A stretch of 64,000 nucleotides of DNA from CAVQBP01 sp963848195 (GCA_963848195.1 CAWKCY010000017.1:1-64000), one strand, 5' to 3'. Positions 25,295 through 34,866 are shown, counted from the first letter of the stretch. Made by a program: numbers and translations. The notes: generated by a model not told the origin, from the sequence alone.

Positions 25295-26896
25295 TTGAAA
25301 ACAAGTAATAAAGTTTTAATTTTTGATACAACCTTAAGAGACGGAGAACAATCTCCCGGTGCATCCTTAAATGTTTATGAAAAAGTTGAAATTGCACACC
25401 AGCTTCAAAAGTTAAATATTGATATTATCGAAGCAGGTTTTCCTATATCCTCTCCGGCTCAATTTGAGGCTGTCCAAAGAATTGCTGATGAAGTGGATGT
25501 GATTGTCGCCGCTCTTTCACGTGCGAAAGAAGTTGATGTTAAAGCAGCATATGATTCCCTGAAAAAAGCCCGCAGATTTAGAATTCATACATTTGCAAGC
25601 ACTTCCGATATTCATATTATGGGCAAATTTGCAAGCAGTGTTTATGGAAATACATTAGAGGAAAAAAGAAAAACCGTATTAAAAATGTCGTGTGATGCCG
25701 TAGCGTATGCCAAAACCTTTTCCAACGATGTTGAATATTCTGCCGAAGATGCGGGCAGAACAGATTTGGGATATCTTTCAGAAATAATTGAAGCTGTTAT
25801 TGAAGCCGGAGCCACCACTGTAAATATTCCCGATACGACCGGTTATACTTTCCCTTCCGAATTCGGGGCTAAAATTGCCGAACTTAAAAGAAGAGTAAAA
25901 AATATTGACAAAGCTATTATTAGCGTCCATTGCCACGACGATCTCGGATTGGCTGTTGCAAATTCTTTAAGCGGAATAGAAAATGGTGCTAGACAAGTTG
26001 AATGTACTATCAATGGAATAGGGGAACGTGCCGGTAATGCTTCACTTGAAGAAATTGTGATGGCATTAAAAACCCGTAAAGATATTATTAACTGTTATAC
26101 AGGTATTAACAGCGAAGAAATTTATAATACAAGTAAAATGGTTTCTTCCTTTACTGGAATAATTGTACAGCCCAATAAAGCTATTGTAGGTGAAAATGCA
26201 TTTGCTCATGAATCGGGTATACATCAGGATGGAATGCTTAAAGATAGGCAAACATATGAAATTATGACGCCTGATAGTGTTGGAGTTCCGAAAACAAAGA
26301 TTATCCTGGGAAGACATTCCGGCAGGCATGGATTAAAATCCCGGCTGCAGGAACTCGGATATACTCCCACCGAAAATGAAATGCAGAAGGTTTATGACAG
26401 GTTTTTGCTGCTTGCCGATAAGAAAAAAGAAATATTTGATGACGATTTGAGAGTTTTAATGGGAGATGAGGTTCATAAGAAAGATACTGAATATTATGAA
26501 CTTGAATATCTTCATGTTACACTCGGTACTACATCAATACCAACAGCTACCGTTAAAATAAAAACTGTAGATAAAACCTTGCAGGAATCTGCAATTGGAG
26601 ATGGAGCAGTTGATGCTTGCTTTAATGCTATTGAAAGAGCATTAGATGTTAAATCGCAGCTTGAATCATATAATGTCAGGTCAGTTACTTCCGGCAGACA
26701 GGCTCTAGGAGAAGTTATTGTAAGAATTCGAAAAGAAGAAAAATCTTTCACCGGCAGAGGTATATCTACAGATATAATTGAAGCCAGCGCCAAAGCTTAT
26801 CTGCAGGCTTTTAACCAGCAGCAAGTTTATTTTAAAATGAAAGAAGAGGATAAAATAAATGAAACCTCCTTATCTGAAGTATCACAAGCAGTATAG
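25295..26896 (+). CDS. leuA: 2-Isopropylmalate synthase
   Basis: A 533-residue enzyme that condenses acetyl-CoA with 2-oxoisovalerate, the first step of leucine synthesis. The N-terminal TIM barrel starts IFDTTLRDGEQSPGASL, includes SVHCHDDLGLAVANSL (metal-binding histidines) and continues with NGIGERAGN. The C-terminal LeuA dimerisation/regulatory domain covers ~395-515, so leucine feedback is likely. The start is TTG at 25295, supported by AGGAAA about 7 nt upstream. It lies 58 nt after leuB; leuC follows after 35 nt. Confidence 0.95.
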   Translation: MKTSNKVLIFDTTLRDGEQSPGASLNVYEKVEIAHQLQKLNIDIIEAGFPISSPAQFEAVQRIADEVDVIVAALSRAKEVDVKAAYDSLKKARRFRIHTFASTSDIHIMGKFASSVYGNTLEEKRKTVLKMSCDAVAYAKTFSNDVEYSAEDAGRTDLGYLSEIIEAVIEAGATTVNIPDTTGYTFPSEFGAKIAELKRRVKNIDKAIISVHCHDDLGLAVANSLSGIENGARQVECTINGIGERAGNASLEEIVMALKTRKDIINCYTGINSEEIYNTSKMVSSFTGIIVQPNKAIVGENAFAHESGIHQDGMLKDRQTYEIMTPDSVGVPKTKIILGRHSGRHGLKSRLQELGYTPTENEMQKVYDRFLLLADKKKEIFDDDLRVLMGDEVHKKDTEYYELEYLHVTLGTTSIPTATVKIKTVDKTLQESAIGDGAVDACFNAIERALDVKSQLESYNVRSVTSGRQALGEVIVRIRKEEKSFTGRGISTDIIEASAKAYLQAFNQQQVYFKMKEEDKINETSLSEVSQAV

Positions 26897-26931
26897 CTCT
26901 ATTACGCTTTTGCGGGAAAAGGAATGAAAAG

Positions 26932-28227
26932 ATGGGAATGACAATAACAGAAAAAATTTTAGCTAAATCTTCAGGAAAATCTAAAGTTGAGCCGGGAGAT
27001 AATATCTGGCTTAATGTTGATGTTCTTATGACTCATGATGTTTGCGGACCGCCGACAATAGCGATCTGGAAAAGAGAATTTGGAAACAATGCAAAAATAT
27101 GGAATAAGGATAAATTAGTGATTTTTCCCGACCATTATATATTCACTAAAAATCCGCAGGCAAATAGAAATGTTCAGATATTAAGGCAGTTTGCAGATGA
27201 TTATAAATTAGATAACTATTATGATGTCGGGACTGAAAGATATAAAGGCGTCTGCCATATTGCTTTGGCGGAAGAAGGATATAACATTCCGGGAACCGTA
27301 TTATTCGGATCGGATTCACATACTTGCACTTCCGGAGCATTCGGAATGTTTTCGACTGGTGTTGGAAATACCGATGCTGCTTTCATAATGGGAACAGGGA
27401 AAATCTGGGAAAAGGTCCCCGAAACATTGAAGTTCATCTTTGATGGAGAAATGCCTCCTTATTTAACTGCAAAAGATTTAATTCTTCAGGTGCTCGGAGA
27501 TATTACTACCGACGGCGGGACATATAAAGCTCTGGAATTTGATGGTTCTACTGTCTTCTCTCTTTCGATTGATGAAAGAATGACTTTAACTAATATGGCA
27601 ATTGAAGCAGGTGCGATGAACGGAATAATTCCTGCCGATAAAATCATTGAAGATTATGTAAAAGAACGAAGTAGTAAAAGTTATAACATTTTCAATAGTG
27701 ATGATGACGCCATATATAAACAGGTTTATACTTATGATGTAAGTAAACTTGAACCCTCAGTAGCTAAACCACATAGTCCCGACAACCTGGATAAGGTTAG
27801 AAATGTTAAGGGAACTAAATTGACTAAATGTTATATCGGTTCCTGTACAGGCGGAAAATTAAGTGATTTTATTTCTGCTGGAAAACTTCTCTTCGGGAAT
27901 AAAGTGCAAGTTCCTACTTTTATTGTTCCCGCAAGCACTAATATAGCCCGGCAGCTTGAAATTGAAACAATCAGCGGGGTCTCACTCAAACAAATTTTTG
28001 AGAATGCAGGTTGTGTAATTGCGCAGTCATCATGTGCTGCTTGTCTGGGAGGCCCTATGGATACAATTGGACGGGCACAGGATGGTGAAGTAATAATTTC
28101 TACTACTAATAGAAATTTTCCCGGAAGGATGGGAAGCAAGAAATCTCAAGTTTATTTAGCTTCTCCTCTTACTGTTGCTTCTTCGGCTTTAACAGGTGTT
28201 ATTACAGATCCAAGAGATTTTTTATAG
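26932..28227 (+). CDS. leuC: 3-Isopropylmalate dehydratase large subunit
   Basis: A 431-residue aconitase-family large subunit. The iron-sulfur cluster cysteines are visible in FGSDSHTCTSGAFG, CYIGSCTGGK and QSSCAACLGG. The N-terminal HDVCGPPTIAIWKR and FPDHYIFTKNPQAN blocks are of the homoaconitase-like (~420-residue) branch rather than the longer E. coli LeuC branch. The enzyme isomerises 2- to 3-isopropylmalate and, with cimA present, probably citramalate to methylmalate as well. The small subunit follows after 22 nt. Confidence 0.94.
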   Translation: MGMTITEKILAKSSGKSKVEPGDNIWLNVDVLMTHDVCGPPTIAIWKREFGNNAKIWNKDKLVIFPDHYIFTKNPQANRNVQILRQFADDYKLDNYYDVGTERYKGVCHIALAEEGYNIPGTVLFGSDSHTCTSGAFGMFSTGVGNTDAAFIMGTGKIWEKVPETLKFIFDGEMPPYLTAKDLILQVLGDITTDGGTYKALEFDGSTVFSLSIDERMTLTNMAIEAGAMNGIIPADKIIEDYVKERSSKSYNIFNSDDDAIYKQVYTYDVSKLEPSVAKPHSPDNLDKVRNVKGTKLTKCYIGSCTGGKLSDFISAGKLLFGNKVQVPTFIVPASTNIARQLEIETISGVSLKQIFENAGCVIAQSSCAACLGGPMDTIGRAQDGEVIISTTNRNFPGRMGSKKSQVYLASPLTVASSALTGVITDPRDFL

Positions 28228-28249
28228 AAGAATTTAAGGAGTTAAGTCT

Positions 28250-28810
28250 ATGGAAAAAATAATAAAAGGAAAAGCCTTTGTTTTAGGTGATAATATTGAT
28301 ACAGACCAGATTATTCCGGCTGAACATCTGGTTTACAGTTTAAGTGATCCCGAAGAATCAAAAAAATACGGACACTTTGCCTTATCTGGAGTTCCGCTTC
28401 AATCAGCTGGTTTACCGGAAGGAGGCATTCCCTTTATAAATAAAGAAGAATCTAAATCTGAATTTAATATTTTAATCGGAGGTGCAAACTTTGGCTGCGG
28501 TTCTTCACGCGAACATGCACCCTTCGCTTTAAATGTCGCCGGTGTTGAAGCAATTATTGCTGAAAGTTATGCAAGAATATTTTATAGGAATTGTGTTGAC
28601 GGCGGATTTTTAATCCCTTACGAAACTTCCCAAAAATTGAATAATAAAATAAAAACTTATGATGAACTGGAAATTAATTTAAATGAGAATACAATAAAAA
28701 ACCTTACTACAGGTGTTTTATATAAGCTCCGGCCATTGGGTGATGTTTTACCTATAATCGAAGCTGGAAATATTTTTGAATATGCGAGACAAAATGGAAT
28801 GATGGTTTAA
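28250..28810 (+). CDS. leuD: 3-Isopropylmalate dehydratase small subunit
   Basis: A 186-residue small (swivel) subunit. Typical elements are GDNIDTDQIIPAEHL, then GGANFGCGSSREHAPFAL, the substrate-binding arginine loop, and IAESYARIFYRNCVDGGFL. It partners the large subunit encoded immediately upstream. The start is supported by a TAAGGAG nine bases upstream. A 118-nt gap with a low-complexity tract separates it from cimA. Confidence 0.94.
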   Translation: MEKIIKGKAFVLGDNIDTDQIIPAEHLVYSLSDPEESKKYGHFALSGVPLQSAGLPEGGIPFINKEESKSEFNILIGGANFGCGSSREHAPFALNVAGVEAIIAESYARIFYRNCVDGGFLIPYETSQKLNNKIKTYDELEINLNENTIKNLTTGVLYKLRPLGDVLPIIEAGNIFEYARQNGMMV

Positions 28811-28813
28811 TAA

Positions 28814-28850
28814 TTACAAAATTGAAAGATTGCAAAATTACTAGATTAAA
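28814..28850. repeat. Low-complexity tract of GATTGCAAAATTA type
   Basis: A short AT-rich run with the words AAATTGAAAGATTGCAAAA, resembling the tract at 60586-60644 (shared AAAAGATTGCAA-like words). It lies in the leuD-cimA gap. No function is evident. Confidence 0.35.
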
Positions 28851-28928
28851 AGAAATCAAGAGGAAAAACAGGATAGCAGAAATTAAATTGAACAAATATA
28901 AATTGTTAAAAATTAATGGATTATAGTT

Positions 28929-30521
28929 ATGAAGAAAATAGAGTTATTTGATACAACTTTAAGGGATGGAACTCAGGGTGAGGGAATCAATCTATCTGTT
29001 CAAGATAAATTGTTAATAACGCAAAGACTCGATGAGTTTGGTATTGATGTTATAGAAGGTGGCTGGCCTGGAAGTAATCCCCGGGATGAGGAATTCTTCA
29101 GTAAAGCAAAAGGTTTAAATTTAAAAAATGCTCAGGTCTGTGCTTTCGGCTCTACCGCACGTTCTCTTAATAATATTAACAATGATCCGAATCTTTTAGC
29201 ATTAATTAAAGCCGATACACCTACGGTTTCTATCTTTGGAAAGTCATGGAAACTTCATTCACTCAAATCACTTAAATTATCCGAAGAGGAGAATGAGGAA
29301 CTTATTTATAAATCTGTAGATTTTTTGAAAGATAAAGGGAAAAGATTAATATATGATGCCGAACATTTTTTTGACGGGTATAAAGATGATAAAAGCTTCG
29401 CTCTGAAAATGCTGAAAGCAGCAGAGAACGCCGGAGCAGATGTAATCGTTTTATGCGATACTAACGGCGGTTCTTTACCCAGTGAAGTTTATTCTATTGT
29501 AAATGATGTTAAAGCCCACATTAAAACTAACATAGGAATTCATACCCACAATGATAGTGAACTTGGAGTTGCTAATTCTTTAGTCGCTATTGAGGCAGGT
29601 GCTGTTCATGTACAGGGGACTATTAATGGAGTCGGCGAAAGATGCGGCAATGCGAATTTATGCAGCATTATACCTAATCTCATTTTGAAGCTTAATTTGG
29701 AAACTAAGCAGGAGATAAATCTTGAGCATTTAACCTCTATCTCTCATTTTGTCTATGAGCTGATGAATTTAGCTCCTAATAGTCGTGCTGCATTTGTCGG
29801 TAAATCTGCTTTTGCCCATAAAGGGGGTATACATGTTAGCGCTGTTTTAAAGGACAGCAGGATGTATGAACATATCTCACCCGAAAGTGTTGGAAATAAG
29901 CAGAGAGTACTTGTCTCTGATCTCTCAGGTCAAAGTAATATCAGGTATAAAGCTAAAGAACTCGGGATAGATATCTCTGAGAATAAAGAGATAAGTAAAA
30001 AAGTTGTTGATTATGTAAAAACCTTAGAACATGGCGGATTCCAGTTTGATGGGGCTGAAGCTTCCTTTGAATTATTATTGAATTCGGAAATGAATCAGTT
30101 CTCTCCTTTTTATACGGTAATCGATTCTAAAGTTCATGTTACCTTTGATGATGAAGGACACACAAAATCGGAAGCCGTTTTAAAAGTAGGAGTAGACGGG
30201 GAAATCGAACATACTGCTTCTGACGGCGACGGTCCTGTTAATGCGCTTGACAATGCTTTGCGGAAAGCCCTTCTTAGATTTTATCCGGAAATCTCACTTA
30301 TTAAATTAGTTGACTATAAAGTTAGAGTTTTAGATGAAAGAGAAGGGACAGGGGCAAAAGTCAGGGTTATGATCCAGTCAAGTGATGGCTCCGAAAGCTG
30401 GTCTACTGTCGGTGTTTCCGAAAATATTATTGAGGCTAGCTTCCAGGCTTTAAAAGACAGCATTAATTATAAACTCTTTAAATATCATAAAAGCAAAAAA
30501 ACAGACGGCGTAAAAGTCTAA
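28929..30521 (+). CDS. cimA: (R)-citramalate synthase
   Basis: A 530-residue DRE-TIM enzyme starting ELFDTTLRDGTQGEGINLS. It has the catalytic core IHTHNDSELGVANSLVAIEAG and NGVGERCGNANL, then a C-terminal LeuA-type regulatory domain (~395-520). The GGWPGSNPRDEEFF loop, and length, place it with citramalate synthases rather than isopropylmalate synthases. It condenses acetyl-CoA and pyruvate, giving a threonine-independent route to 2-oxobutanoate for isoleucine through LeuBCD. As the last gene of the operon it would share leader control with the ilv and leu genes. Confidence 0.92.
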   Translation: MKKIELFDTTLRDGTQGEGINLSVQDKLLITQRLDEFGIDVIEGGWPGSNPRDEEFFSKAKGLNLKNAQVCAFGSTARSLNNINNDPNLLALIKADTPTVSIFGKSWKLHSLKSLKLSEEENEELIYKSVDFLKDKGKRLIYDAEHFFDGYKDDKSFALKMLKAAENAGADVIVLCDTNGGSLPSEVYSIVNDVKAHIKTNIGIHTHNDSELGVANSLVAIEAGAVHVQGTINGVGERCGNANLCSIIPNLILKLNLETKQEINLEHLTSISHFVYELMNLAPNSRAAFVGKSAFAHKGGIHVSAVLKDSRMYEHISPESVGNKQRVLVSDLSGQSNIRYKAKELGIDISENKEISKKVVDYVKTLEHGGFQFDGAEASFELLLNSEMNQFSPFYTVIDSKVHVTFDDEGHTKSEAVLKVGVDGEIEHTASDGDGPVNALDNALRKALLRFYPEISLIKLVDYKVRVLDEREGTGAKVRVMIQSSDGSESWSTVGVSENIIEASFQALKDSINYKLFKYHKSKKTDGVKV

Positions 30522-30886
30522 TGTTTGATGGTTCCTCCATTATTTTGAACCGCAGTTCCTTTAAAAAGGGGCTTCTTACTACCCATTTTTAATGTAAAAA
30601 TATTCTAGCCATTCTTTACTATGCCTCACCCTTAATTTTTGCAAATAAAGGGAGTTAGATTGGTCTTAAAGAAAAAATAATGATAGCATTACTTTTAGAA
30701 TCACCCGTTATAGATAATCATAATTGAAGCTAAATTTGGTATATTCTATTACAATTAAATTTGTTAAGTTCACCATGTTAATTTTTCTCAACTTTGAAAA
30801 GAAAATGTTTTAATTATTTCATACTGCATAAACGGATAAAGCTGTCTGCTCTAGTTAATTTTTTTATAGGAAGATATTAAAATAGA
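30522..30886. other. Intergenic region after the ilv-leu operon
   Basis: 365 bp without an open frame of interest. A GGTTC/GAACC stem (30530-30551) lies 9 bp after the cimA stop but is not followed by a T run. I see nothing else. Confidence 0.5.
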
Positions 30887-33184
30887 ATGAAAAGCTCAAA
30901 ACATATAGACATCAAGTCAGAAATTAATTTTAGTTCATTAACTGAAAAGTCTTTAGTAGGTATATATCTTATTCAGGATGGCGTTTTTAAATATGTAAAT
31001 CCCAAATTTGCTGAAATTTTTGAATATAGCGTTAATGAATTATTAAACATAAAAGGACCCGCTGATTTAACCTTCCCGGAAGATTGGCCTCTTGTGGAAT
31101 GTAATATTTCGAAAAGGTTAACCGGTGAAATAGAATCTGCAAATTTTGAATTTAGAGGTGTAACCAAAACTAATAAAATAATAAATGTCGAGGTTTTTGG
31201 TTCCTTTGAAATTTATAATGGAAAACCTGCAATTTTAGGTACTTTTCTTAACATTACGGAACGGAAAAAGTTTATAGATGAACTTAAAGAAAGAGAGAAG
31301 AAGTTTAAAGACCTTGCCGAGATGCTTCCGCAAATGATTTTTGAAATTGATTCCTCAGGTAATATTATTTATGCTAATAAAAATGCTCTTGAAGCTACCG
31401 GGTATTCTTATGAAGAATTAGAAAGAGGTCTCTCTGCTCTCAGAATTATTCATCCATCTGAAAGAGATTATGCTTATAAAGATATCTTCGAGATTCTTAA
31501 AGGGAAGACTTTGTACAACAGGGAATACACTATTTTGACTAAAAGTGGTTCTACATTCCCATCTGAAATAAGTGCCAGCCCTATTCAATCTGAAAAGGGG
31601 ATTATTGGTTTAAGAGGGTTTATCATTGATAAAACCGAAAGTAAAAAATCTCAAGAGCAGCTTCGTATCCTTTCGAGAGCAGTAGAACAGAGTCCTGTCG
31701 CAATTATTATAACTAATTTTAACGGTAACATAGAATATACAAATCCAAAATTTCAGCTTATTACCGGATACTCTTCTGATGAAGTTATAGGAAAAAATCC
31801 CAGGATCTTATCATCGGGAACCAAACCCGCAGGTGAGTATGCAACTTTGTGGAAAACTATAAAATCCGGTAACGACTGGATTGGAGAATTTCTCAATAAG
31901 AAAAAAAACGGTGAATTATATTGGGCTTCAGCTTTAATTTCCCCCGTAAAAGATTCAAAAGGGGGTATTACTCACTTTCTGGCAATGGCTGAGGATATTA
32001 CAGAAAGAAAAAAATCTGAATTGGAATTAAGAAGTGCTAAAGAAAAAGCCGAAGAAATGAACAGGCTGAAATCAGTTTTCTTAGCTAATATGAGCCATGA
32101 GCTGAGAACTCCTATGATTGGAATTTTAGGTTATGCAGAAACCTTGTACGGGGAATTAAAAGAACCGCTATTTAAAGAAATGGCCGCTACTCTACTAAAA
32201 AGCGGCAATAGACTGAAGGAAACTCTGAATTTAATACTGGACCTTTCTAGAATAGAAGCTAATAAGATCGATGTAAACCTAATTACCCTTGATATATCTC
32301 AAATCCTTCAAGAAATTGTGAAACTCTTCGAAATTGCCGCTGCCGAAAAGAATCTGAAATTGAATTTAGTAATTTTAGATGAAAATATCGTTTCTAAACT
32401 TGATAAAAGATTGTTTATTCAGATTGTTGAAAATTTGATTAATAATGCCATTAAATATACTGTCAGAGGGTATATCAATGTATATGTCAAACGAATGTCT
32501 GAGCATGATAAAGAATATTCCGTAATTGAAATTGAAGATACGGGGATTGGTATTTCACACGAAAATATTGAACTCATCTTTGAACCTTTTAGACAGGCAA
32601 GTGAAGGCTATGCAAGAAATTTTGAAGGCACTGGGTTAGGATTAACAATTACAAAGAAGTTTGTTGAACTGTTGAACGGACAAATTTCCGTTGAAAGTAA
32701 ATTAGGAGTAGGATCTAAATTTACACTTAAATTTATCTCTGCTGTTATCCGCAAAAATGAAATCAGCTCTCATATTTATGATGAAGATAAGGAACCTCAT
32801 ATGGAAAAGAAAACAGGAAATCATTCTTTATTGCTGGTTGAAAACGATATTCCATCTGTCGAAATTATTAAAATCTATCTGCAAAATAAATATAATATTG
32901 ATTCTGCAGTCGACGGATTAACCGCGTTGAAAATGGTCGCAGAGAAAAAGTATTCGGCAATCTTAATGGATATTGATCTCGGCTTTGGTATGAATGGTAT
33001 TGAAGTTGCTCAAAAAATAAGAAAGCTAGAAGGTTATGAGAATATACCCATTATAGCAGTTACTGCTTACGCAATGATGGGGGATAAAGAAAAATTTCTC
33101 AATGCTGGGTGTACTCATTATATTGCAAAACCTTTTGATAGGAATGCTTTGGTTGATCTGCTCGGAGAAGCTTTATCAAGCTAA
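30887..33184 (+). CDS. Hybrid sensor histidine kinase with three PAS domains and a receiver domain
   Basis: A 765-residue protein without membrane segments. There are three PAS/PAC modules (~17-127, ~138-255 and ~260-375; the ITERK endings of the first and third are clear). A HisKA domain has the phosphoacceptor in NMSHELRTPM (His404). The HATPase domain has N-box NLINNAIKY (~516-524), DTGIGIS and GTGLGLTITKK. The C-terminal receiver domain (~645-760) has its phosphoacceptor aspartate at ~695 (ILMDIDLG) and the KPF lysine. Soluble PAS input suggests a cytoplasmic signal such as redox, gas or a ligand. No separate response regulator is adjacent; the next gene is a membrane PAS protein. The start has AGGA about 15 nt upstream, so it is not strongly supported. 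Confidence 0.93.
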   Translation: MKSSKHIDIKSEINFSSLTEKSLVGIYLIQDGVFKYVNPKFAEIFEYSVNELLNIKGPADLTFPEDWPLVECNISKRLTGEIESANFEFRGVTKTNKIINVEVFGSFEIYNGKPAILGTFLNITERKKFIDELKEREKKFKDLAEMLPQMIFEIDSSGNIIYANKNALEATGYSYEELERGLSALRIIHPSERDYAYKDIFEILKGKTLYNREYTILTKSGSTFPSEISASPIQSEKGIIGLRGFIIDKTESKKSQEQLRILSRAVEQSPVAIIITNFNGNIEYTNPKFQLITGYSSDEVIGKNPRILSSGTKPAGEYATLWKTIKSGNDWIGEFLNKKKNGELYWASALISPVKDSKGGITHFLAMAEDITERKKSELELRSAKEKAEEMNRLKSVFLANMSHELRTPMIGILGYAETLYGELKEPLFKEMAATLLKSGNRLKETLNLILDLSRIEANKIDVNLITLDISQILQEIVKLFEIAAAEKNLKLNLVILDENIVSKLDKRLFIQIVENLINNAIKYTVRGYINVYVKRMSEHDKEYSVIEIEDTGIGISHENIELIFEPFRQASEGYARNFEGTGLGLTITKKFVELLNGQISVESKLGVGSKFTLKFISAVIRKNEISSHIYDEDKEPHMEKKTGNHSLLLVENDIPSVEIIKIYLQNKYNIDSAVDGLTALKMVAEKKYSAILMDIDLGFGMNGIEVAQKIRKLEGYENIPIIAVTAYAMMGDKEKFLNAGCTHYIAKPFDRNALVDLLGEALSS

Positions 33185-33188
33185 CCCC

Positions 33189-33246
33189 TGACCTGTCCAA
33201 TGACTATGACTAATGACCAAATGACGGCGAAGCCAAATGACCAATA
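33189..33246. repeat. Low-complexity ATGACCAATGAC-type tract
   Basis: Imperfect repeats of CCAATGAC, TAATGACC and AAATGACC, the same word family as 1877-1960 and 39480-39492. Intergenic, with no coding potential. Confidence 0.45.
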
Positions 33247-33375
33247 TGTGCTGGATCATAGTCTGGAGTTTAAGAATATATTTTATTTGTACTGTTGATT
33301 GTATTGTAAAAACTTCGATTTAACTTTAACTGGTTTTAACCTTCAGGTGAATTCAGTTTAACCTCTTGATAATTT

Positions 33376-34146
33376 ATGAGTGAAAAAAATAGAACCGATT
33401 TGCAGGTGATGATTCCTTTAATCATAATAACACTCATCTGTAGTTCAATTCTTTTTATCGATTCTATTACTCCTAGAGGGTTTCTTGACTGGTTCTTTTA
33501 TTTACCGGTTATAATCTTTGCCGCAGTAAAATTTTCTAAGCCTTATATTGTGGCTTTTGGTGTAATTGCTTTCCTTTTAACAATTGCAGGATTTTTTCTT
33601 TCTCCGGCGGGAATATCAATTGAAATAGCTGCTATCAACAGAATAATAGGATTATTGGTTATCTGGATGACTGCTTCTTTATTATATAATCAAGCTAAAG
33701 AAAAAGAATCCAAGGAAGAAATTATTCAGCAGTTCAAAATAGTTCTTGATAAAATGCCAACAGGCATTGCTTACTTCGATACTAACGGCAGTATTATCAT
33801 GGTTAATAAGAAGTTTGAACGCATTTTGGGATATGAACCGGATGAATTATTCACTAAGAATATCCTTGAATTTACCCATCCGGACTATAGGAAAGAATTC
33901 CTTGAAATGAAGGAAAGGATGATTTTAGATTTATTAAAACCTGGCTATTTAACAGGAAAATTAATAAAGAAAGATGGAAATGAAGTTTCTGCTAATATTT
34001 CATTAAACATTATTGATGATTCTTCATCAAAATGCTTTATTGCGTTTATATTAGAAAATCCGGATGAAAAAAATAAAGAAGAAGATAAAATCTTTAACCT
34101 ATTTAAAGATAATGGGGTATTATTAAACAAAATTCCATACTACTAA
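33376..34146 (+). CDS. Membrane protein with a single PAS domain and no output domain
   Basis: A 256-residue protein. About four hydrophobic segments fill residues ~10-105 (MIPLIIITLICSSILF, LPVIIFAAVKF, IVAFGVIAFLLTIAGFF, IGLLVIWMTASLLY). A PAS domain follows at ~118-230 (GIAYFDTNGSIIMVNKKFERILGY, FTHPDYRKEF and a GYLTGKLIKKDG region). The protein stops after an acidic tail, with no kinase, cyclase or HTH domain. It could be a genuine accessory sensor or a truncated histidine kinase. A 97-bp palindrome-ended element begins 8 bp after the stop, which may be relevant to truncation. No clear ribosome-binding site is seen. Confidence 0.8.
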   Translation: MSEKNRTDLQVMIPLIIITLICSSILFIDSITPRGFLDWFFYLPVIIFAAVKFSKPYIVAFGVIAFLLTIAGFFLSPAGISIEIAAINRIIGLLVIWMTASLLYNQAKEKESKEEIIQQFKIVLDKMPTGIAYFDTNGSIIMVNKKFERILGYEPDELFTKNILEFTHPDYRKEFLEMKERMILDLLKPGYLTGKLIKKDGNEVSANISLNIIDDSSSKCFIAFILENPDEKNKEEDKIFNLFKDNGVLLNKIPYY

Positions 34147-34153
34147 TAATTTA

Positions 34154-34250
34154 AAAGATGACATCTTTACTTTTAAATATAAGTTTATGTCTGAAATTAT
34201 ATTTTAATAAAAAATTGAAAATAAATTTTCTTTTTAAAGATGTCATCTTT
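34154..34250. mobile_element. 97-bp twin-palindrome element, copy B
   Basis: AAAGATGACATCTTT (34154-34168) and AAAGATGTCATCTTT (34236-34250) bound an AT-rich interior sharing a TCTGAA.TTATATTT core with copy A (9444-9540). Same length, same orientation, and again between convergent genes just after a stop codon. Confidence 0.65.
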
Positions 34251-34320
34251 ATACCTCATACTACAAACACATACCACAAACCACATACTAAAAACCACAT
34301 ACACTGTACTACAAACTACT
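34251..34320. repeat. ACCACATAC-type imperfect tandem tract
   Basis: Degenerate copies of ACCACATAC / CTACAAAC fill about 70 bp between copy B of the 97-bp element and the dinB-family gene. No coding potential is seen. Confidence 0.5.
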
Positions 34321-34866
34321 TTATTTCGACCATGGAGGTGTAATATGATTTGCTCTTGCGTACGCGATCGATTGTCCCAGATGTTCGTGTGCATGAGTAG
34401 CAGCCAGCATAAGTACCTGTCCTTTTGTAAATTTTCCAAAGGGAAGTTCAACGATAGTATCATAATCGGTATCACCGTAACCGCTTAAAAAAGTTTGTGC
34501 ATCAACAAATGATTGATGCAAAAAACTCAATATATCTTTCTTATTATTCATCTTTTTTTCTGCATTCTGATCAAAACCTGCGGGCATTTTTTCTCCAAGA
34601 AAAGAAAGTATAAAATAATTACTCATTGCAATATGTACATAGACTTCGGAAACAGATCTAACGCTGTCCTCAGGCCGCCAACTATAATTCTCTTCAGGTA
34701 CGGCATCTGCCAGATCCATTATCTTTTTGCCTGAACCCTGCAGATCATCGGCTACTAATTTAGCTATTAAGGATGCCGGCTTGCCGCTCATATCCTGTGC
34801 AGATATTTTGTTTATAAAAAAAACACACAATACAAGAACAAACACTATAAAAGAAAATCTTTTCAT
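34321..34866 (-). CDS. DinB family protein, exported
   Basis: A 181-residue protein with a signal peptide (MKRFSFIVFVLVLCVFFINKISAQ). The four-helix DinB/YfiT fold has metal-ligand candidates: NYSWRPEDSVRSVSEVYVHIA near residue 70 and AATHAHEHLGQSIAYARANH near 160. The C-terminus RANHITPPWSK is typical of DinB proteins of this phylum. Members bind a divalent metal; some are thiol-dependent transferases, but the activity here is unknown. An AGGAGG eight bases upstream supports the start. It faces the upstream PAS gene convergently. Confidence 0.88.
   Translation of the reverse strand: MKRFSFIVFVLVLCVFFINKISAQDMSGKPASLIAKLVADDLQGSGKKIMDLADAVPEENYSWRPEDSVRSVSEVYVHIAMSNYFILSFLGEKMPAGFDQNAEKKMNNKKDILSFLHQSFVDAQTFLSGYGDTDYDTIVELPFGKFTKGQVLMLAATHAHEHLGQSIAYARANHITPPWSK

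Noticed and set aside
34197..34475. Minus-strand 92-codon frame over copy B of the 97-bp element
   Set aside because: It is antisense and out of frame with the DinB gene and contains the palindromic element and simple repeats.
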